56,363 nt of DNA from Glaciihabitans tibetensis. Its GTDB lineage: Bacteria > Actinomycetota > Actinomycetes > Actinomycetales > Microbacteriaceae. How positions within the stretch are numbered: the stretch's first letter is position 1; every line of letters starts with the position of its first letter. Both the position numbers and the translations under genes were made by a program. This document shows positions 24,024 through 32,498 of this stretch, in pieces. The notes below the pieces were generated by a model, which worked only from the letters and a program-made list of their open reading frames with translations, ran no database searches and had not been told where the DNA came from. Location: assembly GCF_003003265.1 (NCBI RefSeq), contig NZ_PVTL01000013.1, positions 1 through 56,363 of the forward strand. Reading direction: 5' to 3'.

Positions 24024-25652
24024 CTACCGGCGGGTCTTCGGCCTCAGGTCGCTCGCACGCACATCCGCAAGCTCGTCCACGCGCAGCGACGGGTGCGCGC
24101 GCAGCAGGGCCTGCAGGCGCCACGCGGTGCTGAACAGTGCGAGCAATGCCCCGTCGGAACGTTCGAAGACCTCTACCTGGCGTTCCGTGCGCAGCAACTC
24201 GGCGCCATCCTCGTCCACGATCCGGGCCACCTCGAACGGCAGGGTTTCGAAGCGGATCGGCGAACCGAAGTCGTTCTTCATCCGGTCTTCCACCACCTCG
24301 AACTGCAGCGGACCCACCGCACCGAGCACGGGGGTTCCCCCTCCGCGCAGCTCGGAATGCAGCACCTGGATAACGCCCTCGTTGTCGAGCTGCTCGATGC
24401 CCTTGCGGAACTGCTTGAACTTGCTGCTGTCGGTGGGGTGCGCACTGCGGAAGTGCTCGGGCGAGAACATCGGCAGCCGCGGAAACTCCACGGGCTCACC
24501 CGCGTAGAGCGAGTCGCCGACGCGAAGCGATGCCGCATTGACCAGGCCGACGACGTCTCCCGGCCATGCCTCGTCGGTGGATGTCCCGTCCCGACCGAAC
24601 AGCTGCTGCGCGTACTTCGTGGCGAAGGGGCGCCCGGTGGTGCCATGAGTGGCCACCATGCCGCGCTGGAACAGCCCCGAGCAGACCCGCACGAAGGCGA
24701 CGTGGTCGCGGTGCGAGGAGTTCATGCCGGACTGCACCTTGAACACGAACCCGGAGAAGTCGGAGTTGACCGGTCGGCGCCGCCCGGCGGCATCGGCGCG
24801 CGCCTCGGCCGGGGGTGCGGAGTCGACGAGGGTGTCGAGCAGCTCGCGCACGCCGAAGTTCAGCACCGCCGCGCAGAACAGCACAGGGGTGGTCTCGTTG
24901 CCGAGGAAACGCGCCTCGCTGTGGTCCTGGCCCTCGATGGTGAGGAGTCCCTCTTCGTCAACGGCGTCCGTCCAGGCCGCACCTTCATCGGCGGCGGCCT
25001 CGGTGGCGCTGAAGCGCTTCGCTACCGCCTGGGTCGCCCCACCCGGCGTACGCTCGAAGTGGATGAAGTCGCCGGTCGAGCGCTCGATCACGCCGCGAAA
25101 GTTGCCCGCAATGCCCACGGGCCAGGTGAGCGGGGTCGGGGTGAGTCCGGTGCGCTCGCGGATCTCGTCCATGAGGGCGAGAGCGTCGAGGCCGGGCCGG
25201 TCCCACTTGTTGATGACGGTGATGATGGGCAGGCCCCGCTGCTTGCACACATCGAACAGTTTCATGGTCTGCACCTCCAGACCCTTGCTCGCATCGACCA
25301 GCATGACCGCGGCATCCACCGCAGACAAAACGCGGAACGTGTCCTCGGAGAAGTCGGCGTGACCGGGGGTGTCTACCAGGTTGATGACTGTGTCGCGGTA
25401 CTCGAACTGGATCGCGGTCGACGTGATCGAGATTCCGCGGGCCTGCTCCATCGCCATCCAGTCGGACACCGTGCCGCGACGGCCGGCCTTGCCGTGGGTT
25501 GCGCCGGCCGTGCCGATGGCGCGCGCGTGCAGCAGCAGGGCCTCGGTGAGCGTCGACTTGCCAGCGTCGGGGTGCGAGATCACCGCGAAGGTGCGCCTGC
25601 GACGCGCCTCGGCCAGGATGTCGAGATTGCTTACCTCTGCGAAGTCAGTCAT
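24024..25652 (-). CDS. prfC: Peptide chain release factor 3
   Basis: A 542-aa translational GTPase that recycles RF1/RF2 from the ribosome. G1 is SHPDAGKST (26-34), the switch I region contains RGISITST, G3 is DTPGH (94-98) and G4 NKWD (148-151). The RF3-specific C-terminal domain shows VLGAVGPLQFEVVEDRMKNDF and FEVARIV. I chose the ATG at 25652 (MTDFAEVSNLDILAEARRRR), where the family N-terminus begins; the upstream 31 codons are spurious. It is a single gene, with 18 bp to the next stop on the same strand. Confidence 0.95.
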   Translation of the reverse strand: MTDFAEVSNLDILAEARRRRTFAVISHPDAGKSTLTEALLLHARAIGTAGATHGKAGRRGTVSDWMAMEQARGISITSTAIQFEYRDTVINLVDTPGHADFSEDTFRVLSAVDAAVMLVDASKGLEVQTMKLFDVCKQRGLPIITVINKWDRPGLDALALMDEIRERTGLTPTPLTWPVGIAGNFRGVIERSTGDFIHFERTPGGATQAVAKRFSATEAAADEGAAWTDAVDEEGLLTIEGQDHSEARFLGNETTPVLFCAAVLNFGVRELLDTLVDSAPPAEARADAAGRRRPVNSDFSGFVFKVQSGMNSSHRDHVAFVRVCSGLFQRGMVATHGTTGRPFATKYAQQLFGRDGTSTDEAWPGDVVGLVNAASLRVGDSLYAGEPVEFPRLPMFSPEHFRSAHPTDSSKFKQFRKGIEQLDNEGVIQVLHSELRGGGTPVLGAVGPLQFEVVEDRMKNDFGSPIRFETLPFEVARIVDEDGAELLRTERQVEVFERSDGALLALFSTAWRLQALLRAHPSLRVDELADVRASDLRPKTRR

Positions 25653-25802
25653 GGGTCCAGTTCTGCGGTAAGGCAATCGATCGTGGGGCGCCGAGGTGCG
25701 GTAGATGCGGAGGCATCTGGTGACGCGTGTGGCGCAATAGACCATTCTAAAGGGGGATGTCGAGGCGCTTGCCCTGTTCGTGCAGGCCCCGCCCCTTGTG
25801 TG

Positions 25803-25868
25803 TTGACCCTTGTATCACTAACCTCATACAAAGCTTGGTACACAACGTGCGGTTCTCGAAGCTTTGTA
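25803..25868 (+). promoter_or_regulatory. Promoter with nested inverted repeats before the GntR cassette
   Basis: TTGACC (25803-25808) and ATACAA (25826-25831) are spaced by 17 nt and can serve as -35 and -10. TTGTAT (25810) and ATACAA form one inverted repeat around the spacer. TACAAAGCTT (25827-25836) and AAGCTTTGTA (25859-25868) form a second, perfect 10-bp inverted repeat. This is a likely operator for the GntR protein encoded in the same unit. Confidence 0.72.
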
Positions 25869-25884
25869 CTCAATGGAGGTACGG

Positions 25885-26877
25885 ATGTTTGCTGCAATCG
25901 CTCCGACGGCAGTGGGAATAGCCGGGTCGAACCCGTCTAGCGTTCTGCAGAGCATGGGCGACGACGTGCGACCCTCGACCTGGATCACAGCCGCGATAGT
26001 CGGCCTCGTTTTGCTTGTGCTGGCCATCGTCGCAATGCTGCCTTCTGGACAGAGGTTCCTGCTCGCGCGTGCATCCCGCTCCGCTGCGCTGCCGGTACCT
26101 CCGCATCTCGAACGCGAGGTACTCCGACCGCAGCTTCATCGAATCGGAGGGCTCGTGATTGGCGGGCTGGTCGGTCTTTTTACTACAACCGTCTTTGTTT
26201 GGTACATCGGCGCAGATCGAGGATCTCCAGCGGTCGCGCTCCTGATCGCCGGTTCGGCTGTCGGAGCGAGTTTCGGAGCCTCTGTCGTTGGCCTGGGTGG
26301 GGCACTATCGCGCGGGAGCGAGGGAATCCGGGTGGCCCATGCCCATCGTCGTGGGCTCAGAGACTACGCGCCGTTCCGCGAGCGAATTGTCGTGCGGCTG
26401 ACGGTTCTCGTGGCGACAGCGATTGTAGTTGTGACGACCATTCTGTCCACGTCGGGCGACTTTCTCCTCGCCCTGTTTCCCGCGGCGTTCAGCCCGGCCG
26501 CGATCGTAACTGCCCTCGCGCTCATTGCGCTGGGCGCATTCGAGATCGGCGGCCGCTTCATCGCGCAGCGACCCAGTGCCACGACCTCCGAGCTGGGACT
26601 GGCGTGGACCGACACTCTCCGCTCCGGAGCAATCCGGGGCTTGGCTGCTTCGGCCTTCTTACTCGGAATGTTCGCCGTCCTTTTCGGATTCGGAGAGATC
26701 GTCGCTGCGGTCGCGGCACAATCGGGTGCATTGAACGCTGGCCTCGGGTACTACCCGGAGATTGTTGTGGTGATTTTGCTTATCGCGGCCTTTGGAGGAA
26801 GTGCCCGATCGCACTACTCGCGCACTCTTCACAGCTCACTCGACCTCGCAGATCATTCCCCAGGCGACCGCTTGTGA
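25885..26877 (+). CDS. Multi-pass membrane protein paired with a GntR regulator
   Basis: A 330-aa membrane protein with about seven to eight predicted helices (WITAAIVGLVLLVLAIVAML, GLVIGGLVGLFTTTVFVWYI, ALLIAGSAVGASFGASVVGL, LTVLVATAIVVVTTILST and others) and basic cytoplasmic loops. I do not recognise a named family. The start at 25885 (MFAAIAPTAVG) is chosen because GGAGG sits 5 nt upstream; earlier in-frame starts lie across the SD. Its stop overlaps the GTG of the GntR gene, an arrangement typical of YtrA-type regulators and the membrane proteins they control. Confidence 0.75.
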   Translation: MFAAIAPTAVGIAGSNPSSVLQSMGDDVRPSTWITAAIVGLVLLVLAIVAMLPSGQRFLLARASRSAALPVPPHLEREVLRPQLHRIGGLVIGGLVGLFTTTVFVWYIGADRGSPAVALLIAGSAVGASFGASVVGLGGALSRGSEGIRVAHAHRRGLRDYAPFRERIVVRLTVLVATAIVVVTTILSTSGDFLLALFPAAFSPAAIVTALALIALGAFEIGGRFIAQRPSATTSELGLAWTDTLRSGAIRGLAASAFLLGMFAVLFGFGEIVAAVAAQSGALNAGLGYYPEIVVVILLIAAFGGSARSHYSRTLHSSLDLADHSPGDRL

Positions 26878-27230
26878 TCCTCACCGTCGATCCGCGCTCG
26901 GCAACCCCTCCCTTCGAGCAAATCCGGGTGCAAATCATCGGCCTCATCACGAGTGGCGCGATGGTCGTCGGGACGCGACTGCCGACCGTGCGTAGGCTCG
27001 CGGCCGACCTCGGGATTGCGCCGAACACGGTCGCCCGCGCCTACAAAGAACTGGAAGCTGCCGAGTTCATCCAGACGCGTGGGCGGGCGGGCTCATTTGT
27101 TACGGCACGGCAGGACACACCCGAGTATGAAGCGATGGCTGCGGCAACGGCCTACCTCGCGCGCGCGCGCGAACTCGGGTTCTCTTCGACCGAGGCAGTC
27201 GCGTTTGTGACCGCGTCGCTCGACGCCTGA
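26874..27230 (+). CDS. GntR family regulator, YtrA-like
   Basis: A 118-aa regulator with a winged HTH (PPFEQIRVQIIGLITSGAMV, GTRLPTVRRLAADLGIAPNT, VARAYKELEAAEFI) and only a short C-terminal helix, the size of the YtrA subfamily. The start is the GTG at 26874, overlapping the preceding stop by 4 nt. The HTH is complete. It probably binds the inverted repeats at 25810-25868 and controls its own operon; this is inference from position. Confidence 0.88.
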   Translation: MILTVDPRSATPPFEQIRVQIIGLITSGAMVVGTRLPTVRRLAADLGIAPNTVARAYKELEAAEFIQTRGRAGSFVTARQDTPEYEAMAAATAYLARARELGFSSTEAVAFVTASLDA

Positions 27231-27370
27231 GTGACATCCACCTTAAATACACGCTGCACGGTATGGCTCTCAGCCAAATGATAGGGGCTTGTGAACAGTG
27301 TGTTTCAGTCATGTTTCCCCACGCTTTTCGAGATAAATCCACTGCTAGCTTGACGATGCCCATCAGTGGT

Positions 27371-27407
27371 ACGGATCCCGGCTGTGCAAAGAAGCCGCAG
27401 GATCCGT
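27371..27407. promoter_or_regulatory. Long hairpin upstream of the large hydrolase gene
   Basis: ACGGATCC (27371-27378) pairs with GGATCCGT (27400-27407), and the inner CGGCT pairs with AGCCG. This gives a 13-bp stem with a 2-nt bulge and a 9-nt loop. No T-tract follows, so it is more likely a leader structure or protein site for the gene at 27462 than a terminator for the GntR gene. Confidence 0.6.
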
Positions 27408-27461
27408 GACCGCCTGACTGGCGCACTCTTACATCCTTGTTAAGCCTTCGGCAGGAGCACT

Positions 27462-30400
27462 TTGTCCCGATCTATGCGTCCCTGGAGGTCCGTGGCTGTC
27501 GCCACCGCCCTCGTCGTCGCTTCATCCACCGTATTAGTAGGGGTTCCGGCGTTTGCCGCGCCCCCGACATCCGCCTTCGCCTCAGCCGGCTCGATCGCCT
27601 CAGGCGACGACTGGACCGTCGAGGAGGTGTCCGGCGGGTACGAAGTCACGAAGACCCTCTCCGAGCCCCTCGAGATTCGAAGCGACGTGCCCACCCTCTG
27701 GGCCGACGGTGTCGACCTCGGCATGGCGACGCAGTCGCTCGACGGACTGACCCTCTCGGTCGTGACCACCGACGCATCCGTCGTCGACACCACGGTCGTC
27801 GACCAGGGCTGGTTTGGCGCCGGCGACCCCGCGACCACGACCGACATCGATGACTCGGTACTCGAAGACATCACCAACGGCCTCCCCCCGGTCAGCGCGT
27901 TCCCCGCAACTCCGCTCGCAGGCGAGGACCCGTCGACGCTCGGCACCTTCGCGGTCGAACGTCTCGACTACAACCTCGGCCTCGAAGCGCTGCCCATCCG
28001 CGGCTTCAACCGCCTGGGCGAGGAGCGCGCCGCCGTCTTCGCGCCGGTCGGTGCAACGGGCGAGCGTCCGGTTGTGGTCTTCCTGCACGGACGCCACTCG
28101 TCCTGCGCGGGGCCCGGCAACAACCCGGCATCCTGGCCCTGCGGCCCCACCCAGACCGACATCGAGAGCTACCTCGGCTACAACGACGCCGCGACCATCC
28201 TTGCGTCGCACGGCTACGTGGTTGTTTCGATCTCCGCGAACGCGATCAACGCACTCGACGGAAGCCTCGCGGACGACACCGGCGCGCTGGCCCGTGGACA
28301 GCTCGTTATGGACCACCTCTCCCTTCTCCGCGCGGCAAACGCCGGCGAAGCGGTGGGCCTCAGCCCCAAGCTGGTCGACCTCCTCGACCTCGACAACATC
28401 GGCATGATGGGCCACTCGCGCGGCGGTGAGGGCGTAATGCGCGCCGCGCTGCTCAACTACGAGCAGGACGAGCCCTTCGGGATCCAGTCCGTTCTGCCGC
28501 TGGCGCCGACCGACTACACCCGAATGACGGTTCCGGATGTCGCGACCGCAGTCATCCTCCCGTATTGCGACGGCGATGTTGAAGACCAGATGGGCCAGAA
28601 GTACATCGACGATTCGCGTCACGCGTACGGGGACGACGTGTTCCGTACCTCGGTGTTGATCATGGGTACGAACCACAACTACTTCAACACCGCGTGGACC
28701 CCCGGCAAGTACCCGGTCGCCACCAGCGACGACTGGGCGATCATGGACCGCGACCAGACCAACCCGGTCTGTGGCACCTCCGCACCCAGCCGCCTCAACA
28801 GCGACGAACAGTACAACGTGGGTAACGCCTACATGTCGGCCTGGTTCCGCCTCACCCTCGGTGACGAAGACCAGTTCATGCCGCTGTTCGACGGTTCTGA
28901 CGCCACGGTTGCTTCCGCTGGCCGCGCAGACGTTCGTGTTTCCGCGTACAACGCTCCCTCTGACCGCGTGGACATCAACCTGTTCAACAAGCCGGACACT
29001 TCCATTCAGGTGACCGGTGCAGGAACGTACCAGACCTGCGAGAGCATGAGCCCCCTGAGCGTTCCCGCGGTCCTGCCGTATTGCGTCACCAAGCTCGGCT
29101 TCGCGCAGGCACCCGACTATGGGTTCCTGAGCGCTCTCTACGGCAACGGTCGTGCCATCGCCGTTCCGTCCACCACGTCGGTGCACTTCACCTACTCCGC
29201 CCCGGCGAACGCCACTGCGGCGGCAGGGCAGCTTCGCGTTCCGGTTCCGGCCGCCGCGAGCGACTTCTCGGCGACGGAAAGCCTGTCGTTCCGCGTCTCG
29301 CCCGACGACTCGGTGCCCGCCGAGGGGAGCACGGAACTCACCGTGACGCTGGTCGACAGCGTCGGCGGTACCGCTGCGGTGTCCGCGTCGACGTTCGGTG
29401 ACGCACTGACCGTTCTTCCCGGCACGACCGACCCGCTCCGTAAGGTGCTGCTCCAGCAGATCGAAATCCCGGTGACCGCGTTCGTCGGTGTCGATCTGAC
29501 CGACGTCACGCAGGTTCGCTTCACCGGCTCCCGCGTCGCCGGAGGAGTGCTGCTCTCCGACCTCGTGCTGCAGAAAGAGACCACCCTCGGTTCGCCGAAG
29601 ATCTCAACCCTGCCCACCGTGGCGATGACCGACGTTCAGGTCGAGGAAGGCTCCGGCCTCACTACCGTCGACCTGCCGGTCGTTCTCTCCAAGCCCGCGA
29701 CGATTGCGTCAAAGGTCTACGTGAGCTCGATTGCATCCACCAACACCAAGCTGCCCGGCAACATGCAGGCGCTGGAGTTCGCTCCGGGTGACGTGTGCAA
29801 GGTCATCACCGTTCCGCTTCAGGGCGACCGGGCGACGAGCACCACGGCAGCAGCGTCCTACATCACGAACACCTCCAACACCCAGCGCGGCGTCACCATT
29901 GGCGACTCGTTCGGCAAGGTCGTTGTTCGGGAGGATGACGGCGTGGTTTCTCAGGGCACGACGCGCGCGTCCAATCCCGCGGTAGGAATTCAGGGCGATG
30001 CCTGCGCTGAGGCCCTGGCCACCGCCGGTGCACTCACCATCTCCTCCTCTACCGTGGAGCGTGGCGACATCATCACCGTCACGGGTTCGGGCTACCGCTC
30101 GGGCGAGTCGGTCGAGTTGCTCTTCGGCAGCACGAGCGTCGGTCGCGTCGTGAGCGCCGCAGATGGAACTGTCTCGTTCGAGGTCACCGTTCCTGCGGCG
30201 ACGACGTTCGGCACGGCCGAGCTGCGCGCCACCGGCGCCGGTTCGTCGTTCGCCAGCCTCGGAACAATCTCTGTTGTTCCACTGGTAGACCGGATCGCCG
30301 GCGCCGACCGCTACGAGGTCGCGGTTAACGCGTCAAAGGAGGGATTCCCTGAAGGCTCGGACGTCGTCATCATCGCGTCGGGAGAAACCTTCCCGGACGC

Positions 30401-31178
30401 GCTGTCTGCCGCCCCCGCAGCAGCGGTGCTGGATGCTCCGATTCTCCTCACGACATCGAGCTCCGTGCCCGATTCGGTGAAGGCCGAGCTCGAGCGCCTG
30501 TCGCCCGAGTCGATCCTCATCGTGGGTGGTGAGCGCAGCGTGACCCCCGCGGTCGAGGCTGTTCTCGCCGAGTACGGCGAGATCGAACGCGCCGCCGGAG
30601 CAGACCGCTACGAAGCGTCGCGTGCGATCGCCACAACCGCGTTCCCCGAGGGTGCCGATGTCGCGGTGCTCGCAACCGGCACCAACTTCCCGGATGCGCT
30701 GTCCGCTGGCGCCGCAATTGGCTCCCAGGGCCCGATCATCCTGGTCAACGGAACGCAGGGCGGTCTCGATGCGGCCACCGAGGCGCTCCTCGTCGATCTC
30801 GGAGTTCAGGAAGTCGTGATCGCCGGTGGCGAGAGCTCGGTGTCGGCCGGCATTATGGCTGACGTTGCAAAGATCGCCGAGGTCGTGCGACTCGGCGGAG
30901 CGGACCGCTACGCGGCCTCGGTCGCCATCAACCAGCACTTCTTCGAAGCGGCAGACCGTGTGCTCATCGCAACCGGGCTGAACTTCCCTGACGCGCTGTC
31001 TGGGTCTGCGCTGGCTCCGAAGGTCGATGCGCCGCTGTTCACGGTTCCCGGAACCTGCATCCCGGCGGCTACTCTCGCCGAGATCACGGCGCTGGGCGCT
31101 TCGCAGGTGACACTGCTCGGTGGCGTGAACTCGCTGTCCGTCGCAGTGGAGTCGCTGACAGCCTGCCAGGCCGGCTGA
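27462..31178 (+). CDS. Secreted alpha/beta hydrolase with three C-terminal cell wall-binding repeats
   Basis: A 1238-aa exported protein. A signal peptide (RSVAVATALVVASSTVLVGV, cleavage after AFA) leads to an alpha/beta-hydrolase domain of the large lipase/chlorophyllase-like type: VVFLHGRHSSC, nucleophile Ser319 in GHSRGG, Asp in PYCDGD and His in MGTNHNYF. Then come beta-rich modules (residues about 560-830), an Ig-like segment and three cell wall-binding repeat 2 units from about residue 943, each opening with RxxGADRYE/A and containing FPDALS. The TTG at 27462 has AGGAG 4-6 nt upstream; ATG 27474 is the alternative. Likely a wall-attached esterase; its substrate is unknown. Confidence 0.88.
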   Translation: MSRSMRPWRSVAVATALVVASSTVLVGVPAFAAPPTSAFASAGSIASGDDWTVEEVSGGYEVTKTLSEPLEIRSDVPTLWADGVDLGMATQSLDGLTLSVVTTDASVVDTTVVDQGWFGAGDPATTTDIDDSVLEDITNGLPPVSAFPATPLAGEDPSTLGTFAVERLDYNLGLEALPIRGFNRLGEERAAVFAPVGATGERPVVVFLHGRHSSCAGPGNNPASWPCGPTQTDIESYLGYNDAATILASHGYVVVSISANAINALDGSLADDTGALARGQLVMDHLSLLRAANAGEAVGLSPKLVDLLDLDNIGMMGHSRGGEGVMRAALLNYEQDEPFGIQSVLPLAPTDYTRMTVPDVATAVILPYCDGDVEDQMGQKYIDDSRHAYGDDVFRTSVLIMGTNHNYFNTAWTPGKYPVATSDDWAIMDRDQTNPVCGTSAPSRLNSDEQYNVGNAYMSAWFRLTLGDEDQFMPLFDGSDATVASAGRADVRVSAYNAPSDRVDINLFNKPDTSIQVTGAGTYQTCESMSPLSVPAVLPYCVTKLGFAQAPDYGFLSALYGNGRAIAVPSTTSVHFTYSAPANATAAAGQLRVPVPAAASDFSATESLSFRVSPDDSVPAEGSTELTVTLVDSVGGTAAVSASTFGDALTVLPGTTDPLRKVLLQQIEIPVTAFVGVDLTDVTQVRFTGSRVAGGVLLSDLVLQKETTLGSPKISTLPTVAMTDVQVEEGSGLTTVDLPVVLSKPATIASKVYVSSIASTNTKLPGNMQALEFAPGDVCKVITVPLQGDRATSTTAAASYITNTSNTQRGVTIGDSFGKVVVREDDGVVSQGTTRASNPAVGIQGDACAEALATAGALTISSSTVERGDIITVTGSGYRSGESVELLFGSTSVGRVVSAADGTVSFEVTVPAATTFGTAELRATGAGSSFASLGTISVVPLVDRIAGADRYEVAVNASKEGFPEGSDVVIIASGETFPDALSAAPAAAVLDAPILLTTSSSVPDSVKAELERLSPESILIVGGERSVTPAVEAVLAEYGEIERAAGADRYEASRAIATTAFPEGADVAVLATGTNFPDALSAGAAIGSQGPIILVNGTQGGLDAATEALLVDLGVQEVVIAGGESSVSAGIMADVAKIAEVVRLGGADRYAASVAINQHFFEAADRVLIATGLNFPDALSGSALAPKVDAPLFTVPGTCIPAATLAEITALGASQVTLLGGVNSLSVAVESLTACQAG

Positions 31179-31211
31179 TGAATCGCTAACGATCCAACAT
31201 CCCGGCACCAT

Positions 31212-31255
31212 CGGCCGGGGAGGACGGGACTTTCCCCGCCCTCCCCGGCCGTTTC
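31212..31255 (+). terminator. Rho-independent terminator after the hydrolase gene
   Basis: CGGCCGGGGAGG (31212-31223) pairs perfectly with CCTCCCCGGCCG (31240-31251), followed by TTTCTTC. Strong stem, short T-tract, 33 bp after the stop codon. Confidence 0.9.
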
Positions 31256-31264
31256 TTCGCCTCG

Positions 31265-31332
31265 AGCGCGGCCGGGTCTTCAGCGTGGCCAGGTCTTGAG
31301 CGCGGCCGAGTCTTCAGCGCGGCCGAGTCTTC
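31265..31332. repeat. Four 17-bp tandem repeats overlapping the Lrp gene end
   Basis: Units AGCGCGGCCGGGTCTTC, AGCGTGGCCAGGTCTTG and twice AGCGCGGCCGAGTCTTC run from 31265 to 31332. The stop codon of the Lrp-type gene (31314-31316) lies at a unit boundary, and the last unit encodes its final residues (KTRPR). The period is not a multiple of three, so the array changes frame between units. Confidence 0.92.
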
Positions 31333-31799
31333 CGGGCGGTCATCGGCGTGACCGAACGGTTCTGGATGTGCTCGTAGACGACCGAGGTGCGCACGTCGGC
31401 GACCTCACGACGGTGGGTGAGTTCGTCGATGACAAAGGCATACAGGTCGTCGTTGTCGCGGACGGCGACGTGGATGATGAAGTCTTCCGTGCCGGTGGTG
31501 ACGAAGACGCCGAGGGTCTGCGGAAGACCGCTCACCCAGTCACGGAATGCTTCGATGACGTCTCGCGAGGGCGGACGAATTCGCACGGCAACGAGGGCCT
31601 GCACTCCCCTGCCGATTGCCGCGAGGTCGACGTCGAGACTTGCTCCGCGAATGACGCCGCGGGCCCGCAGGCTCCGGGTGCGTTCGAGGGCGGTCGTCGG
31701 AGACACCCCGACGGCGGCGGCGAGGTCGCGGTTGCTCTTCCGTGCATCTGACTGCAGTTCCCGCAGAATTGCGATGTCTAGTTCGTCCATGCGCTTCAT
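31314..31799 (-). CDS. Lrp/AsnC family transcriptional regulator
   Basis: A 161-aa regulator. The N-terminal HTH is MDELDIAILRELQSDARKSN, DLAAAVGVSPTTALERTRSL with RARGVIRGAS. The C-terminal RAM/AsnC ligand domain contains ALVAVRIRPPSRD, VFVTTGTEDFIIHVAVRD and DVRTSVVYEHI. The start at 31799 (MKRMDEL) or 31790 (MDEL) is equally plausible. It is divergent from the DUF2000 gene at 31900, a common pairing in actinobacteria, so it probably regulates that gene in response to an amino acid. The C-terminus falls in a tandem repeat. Confidence 0.92.
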   Translation of the reverse strand: MKRMDELDIAILRELQSDARKSNRDLAAAVGVSPTTALERTRSLRARGVIRGASLDVDLAAIGRGVQALVAVRIRPPSRDVIEAFRDWVSGLPQTLGVFVTTGTEDFIIHVAVRDNDDLYAFVIDELTHRREVADVRTSVVYEHIQNRSVTPMTARKTRPR

Positions 31800-31899
31800 T
31801 ATGGCGTGTGACTGTTCATAAATTCGGTGGAGCCGCAGCATCCGCCTCAATCGATGTATCTTTTCCTCACCTTGACGAACAACTGACCAGAGGAATCGA

Positions 31900-32379
31900 A
31901 TGAGTGACGTGGTGGCAGCAGCAATCGGCTTCGACCCGGAGGAGATCGACACGGCGATGTCGACCCGGGCTGCGCGGCTGAAGTGGGTGATCGTGGTGAA
32001 CGATTCGATCCCCGCCGGGCGGGCTGTGAACGCGGCGATCTGCGCCGCCGGTGCCACGGTGGCCGGAGTCGGAGGCCTGCTCGGGCCGGGCGCGACCGAT
32101 GGCGAGGGGACGTGGCATCCGGGGCTGCCGTGGGTGGGATGTTCCATCCTGGTGGCCGACAGCACGACGTTGCGGGCAATCCGCGCGAAGGGCGAGGCGC
32201 ACGAGGGCACCTTTGTTGCCGACATGCCCAGCGCCGCGCAAGAGACCCGGGTCTACGACGACTATGTCAACGCCCTCGGGTCGAGTGATTCCGACGGGAT
32301 CGAGTACCTCGCCGTAAGCCTGGTCGGCCCGAAGAACCGCATCGACAAGATCGTCGGGCGGCTCCCGCTGATGCCGTGA
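31900..32379 (+). CDS. DUF2000 family protein
   Basis: A 159-aa protein of the DUF2000 family, which has a peptidyl-tRNA hydrolase II-like fold but no proven activity. Features are LKWVIVVNDSIPAGRAVNAA, ATVAGVGGLLGPGATDGEG, the central ILVADSTTLRAIRAKGE and a C-terminal GPKNRIDKIVGRLPLMP. The ATG at 31900 follows AGAGGAATCGA. It is divergently paired with an Lrp-type regulator, which suggests amino-acid-linked expression. Confidence 0.87.
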   Translation: MSDVVAAAIGFDPEEIDTAMSTRAARLKWVIVVNDSIPAGRAVNAAICAAGATVAGVGGLLGPGATDGEGTWHPGLPWVGCSILVADSTTLRAIRAKGEAHEGTFVADMPSAAQETRVYDDYVNALGSSDSDGIEYLAVSLVGPKNRIDKIVGRLPLMP

Positions 32380-32398
32380 GGCGCGACGGCGCCCAGGT

Positions 32399-32474
32399 AT
32401 CAACTTGGGTCGTTTTGAGTTCGCGCAAAGCGACGAAAGATGAGACCTGAGCTCCGCAAGCGACGAAAGTTGAT
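32399..32474. other. Inverted repeat in a convergent intergenic region
   Basis: ATCAACTT (32399-32406) and AAGTTGAT (32467-32474) flank two direct copies of GCGACGAAAG. The region lies between the converging DUF2000 and reductase genes and could act as a bidirectional terminator, although the loop is long. Confidence 0.4.
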
Positions 32475-32498
32475 CCTCGCGCCGCGCGAGGGCGCTAC

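Noticed and set aside
23415..25940. 841-codon open frame opposite prfC and the nitroreductase-like gene
   Set aside because: Spans two real genes and their intergenic region, with no motif and an Arg/Val/His-rich composition.
31212..31332. Integrated element end at the Lrp gene
   Set aside because: The repeats are simple 17-bp tandem copies and the strong hairpin is an ordinary terminator; no transposase is present.
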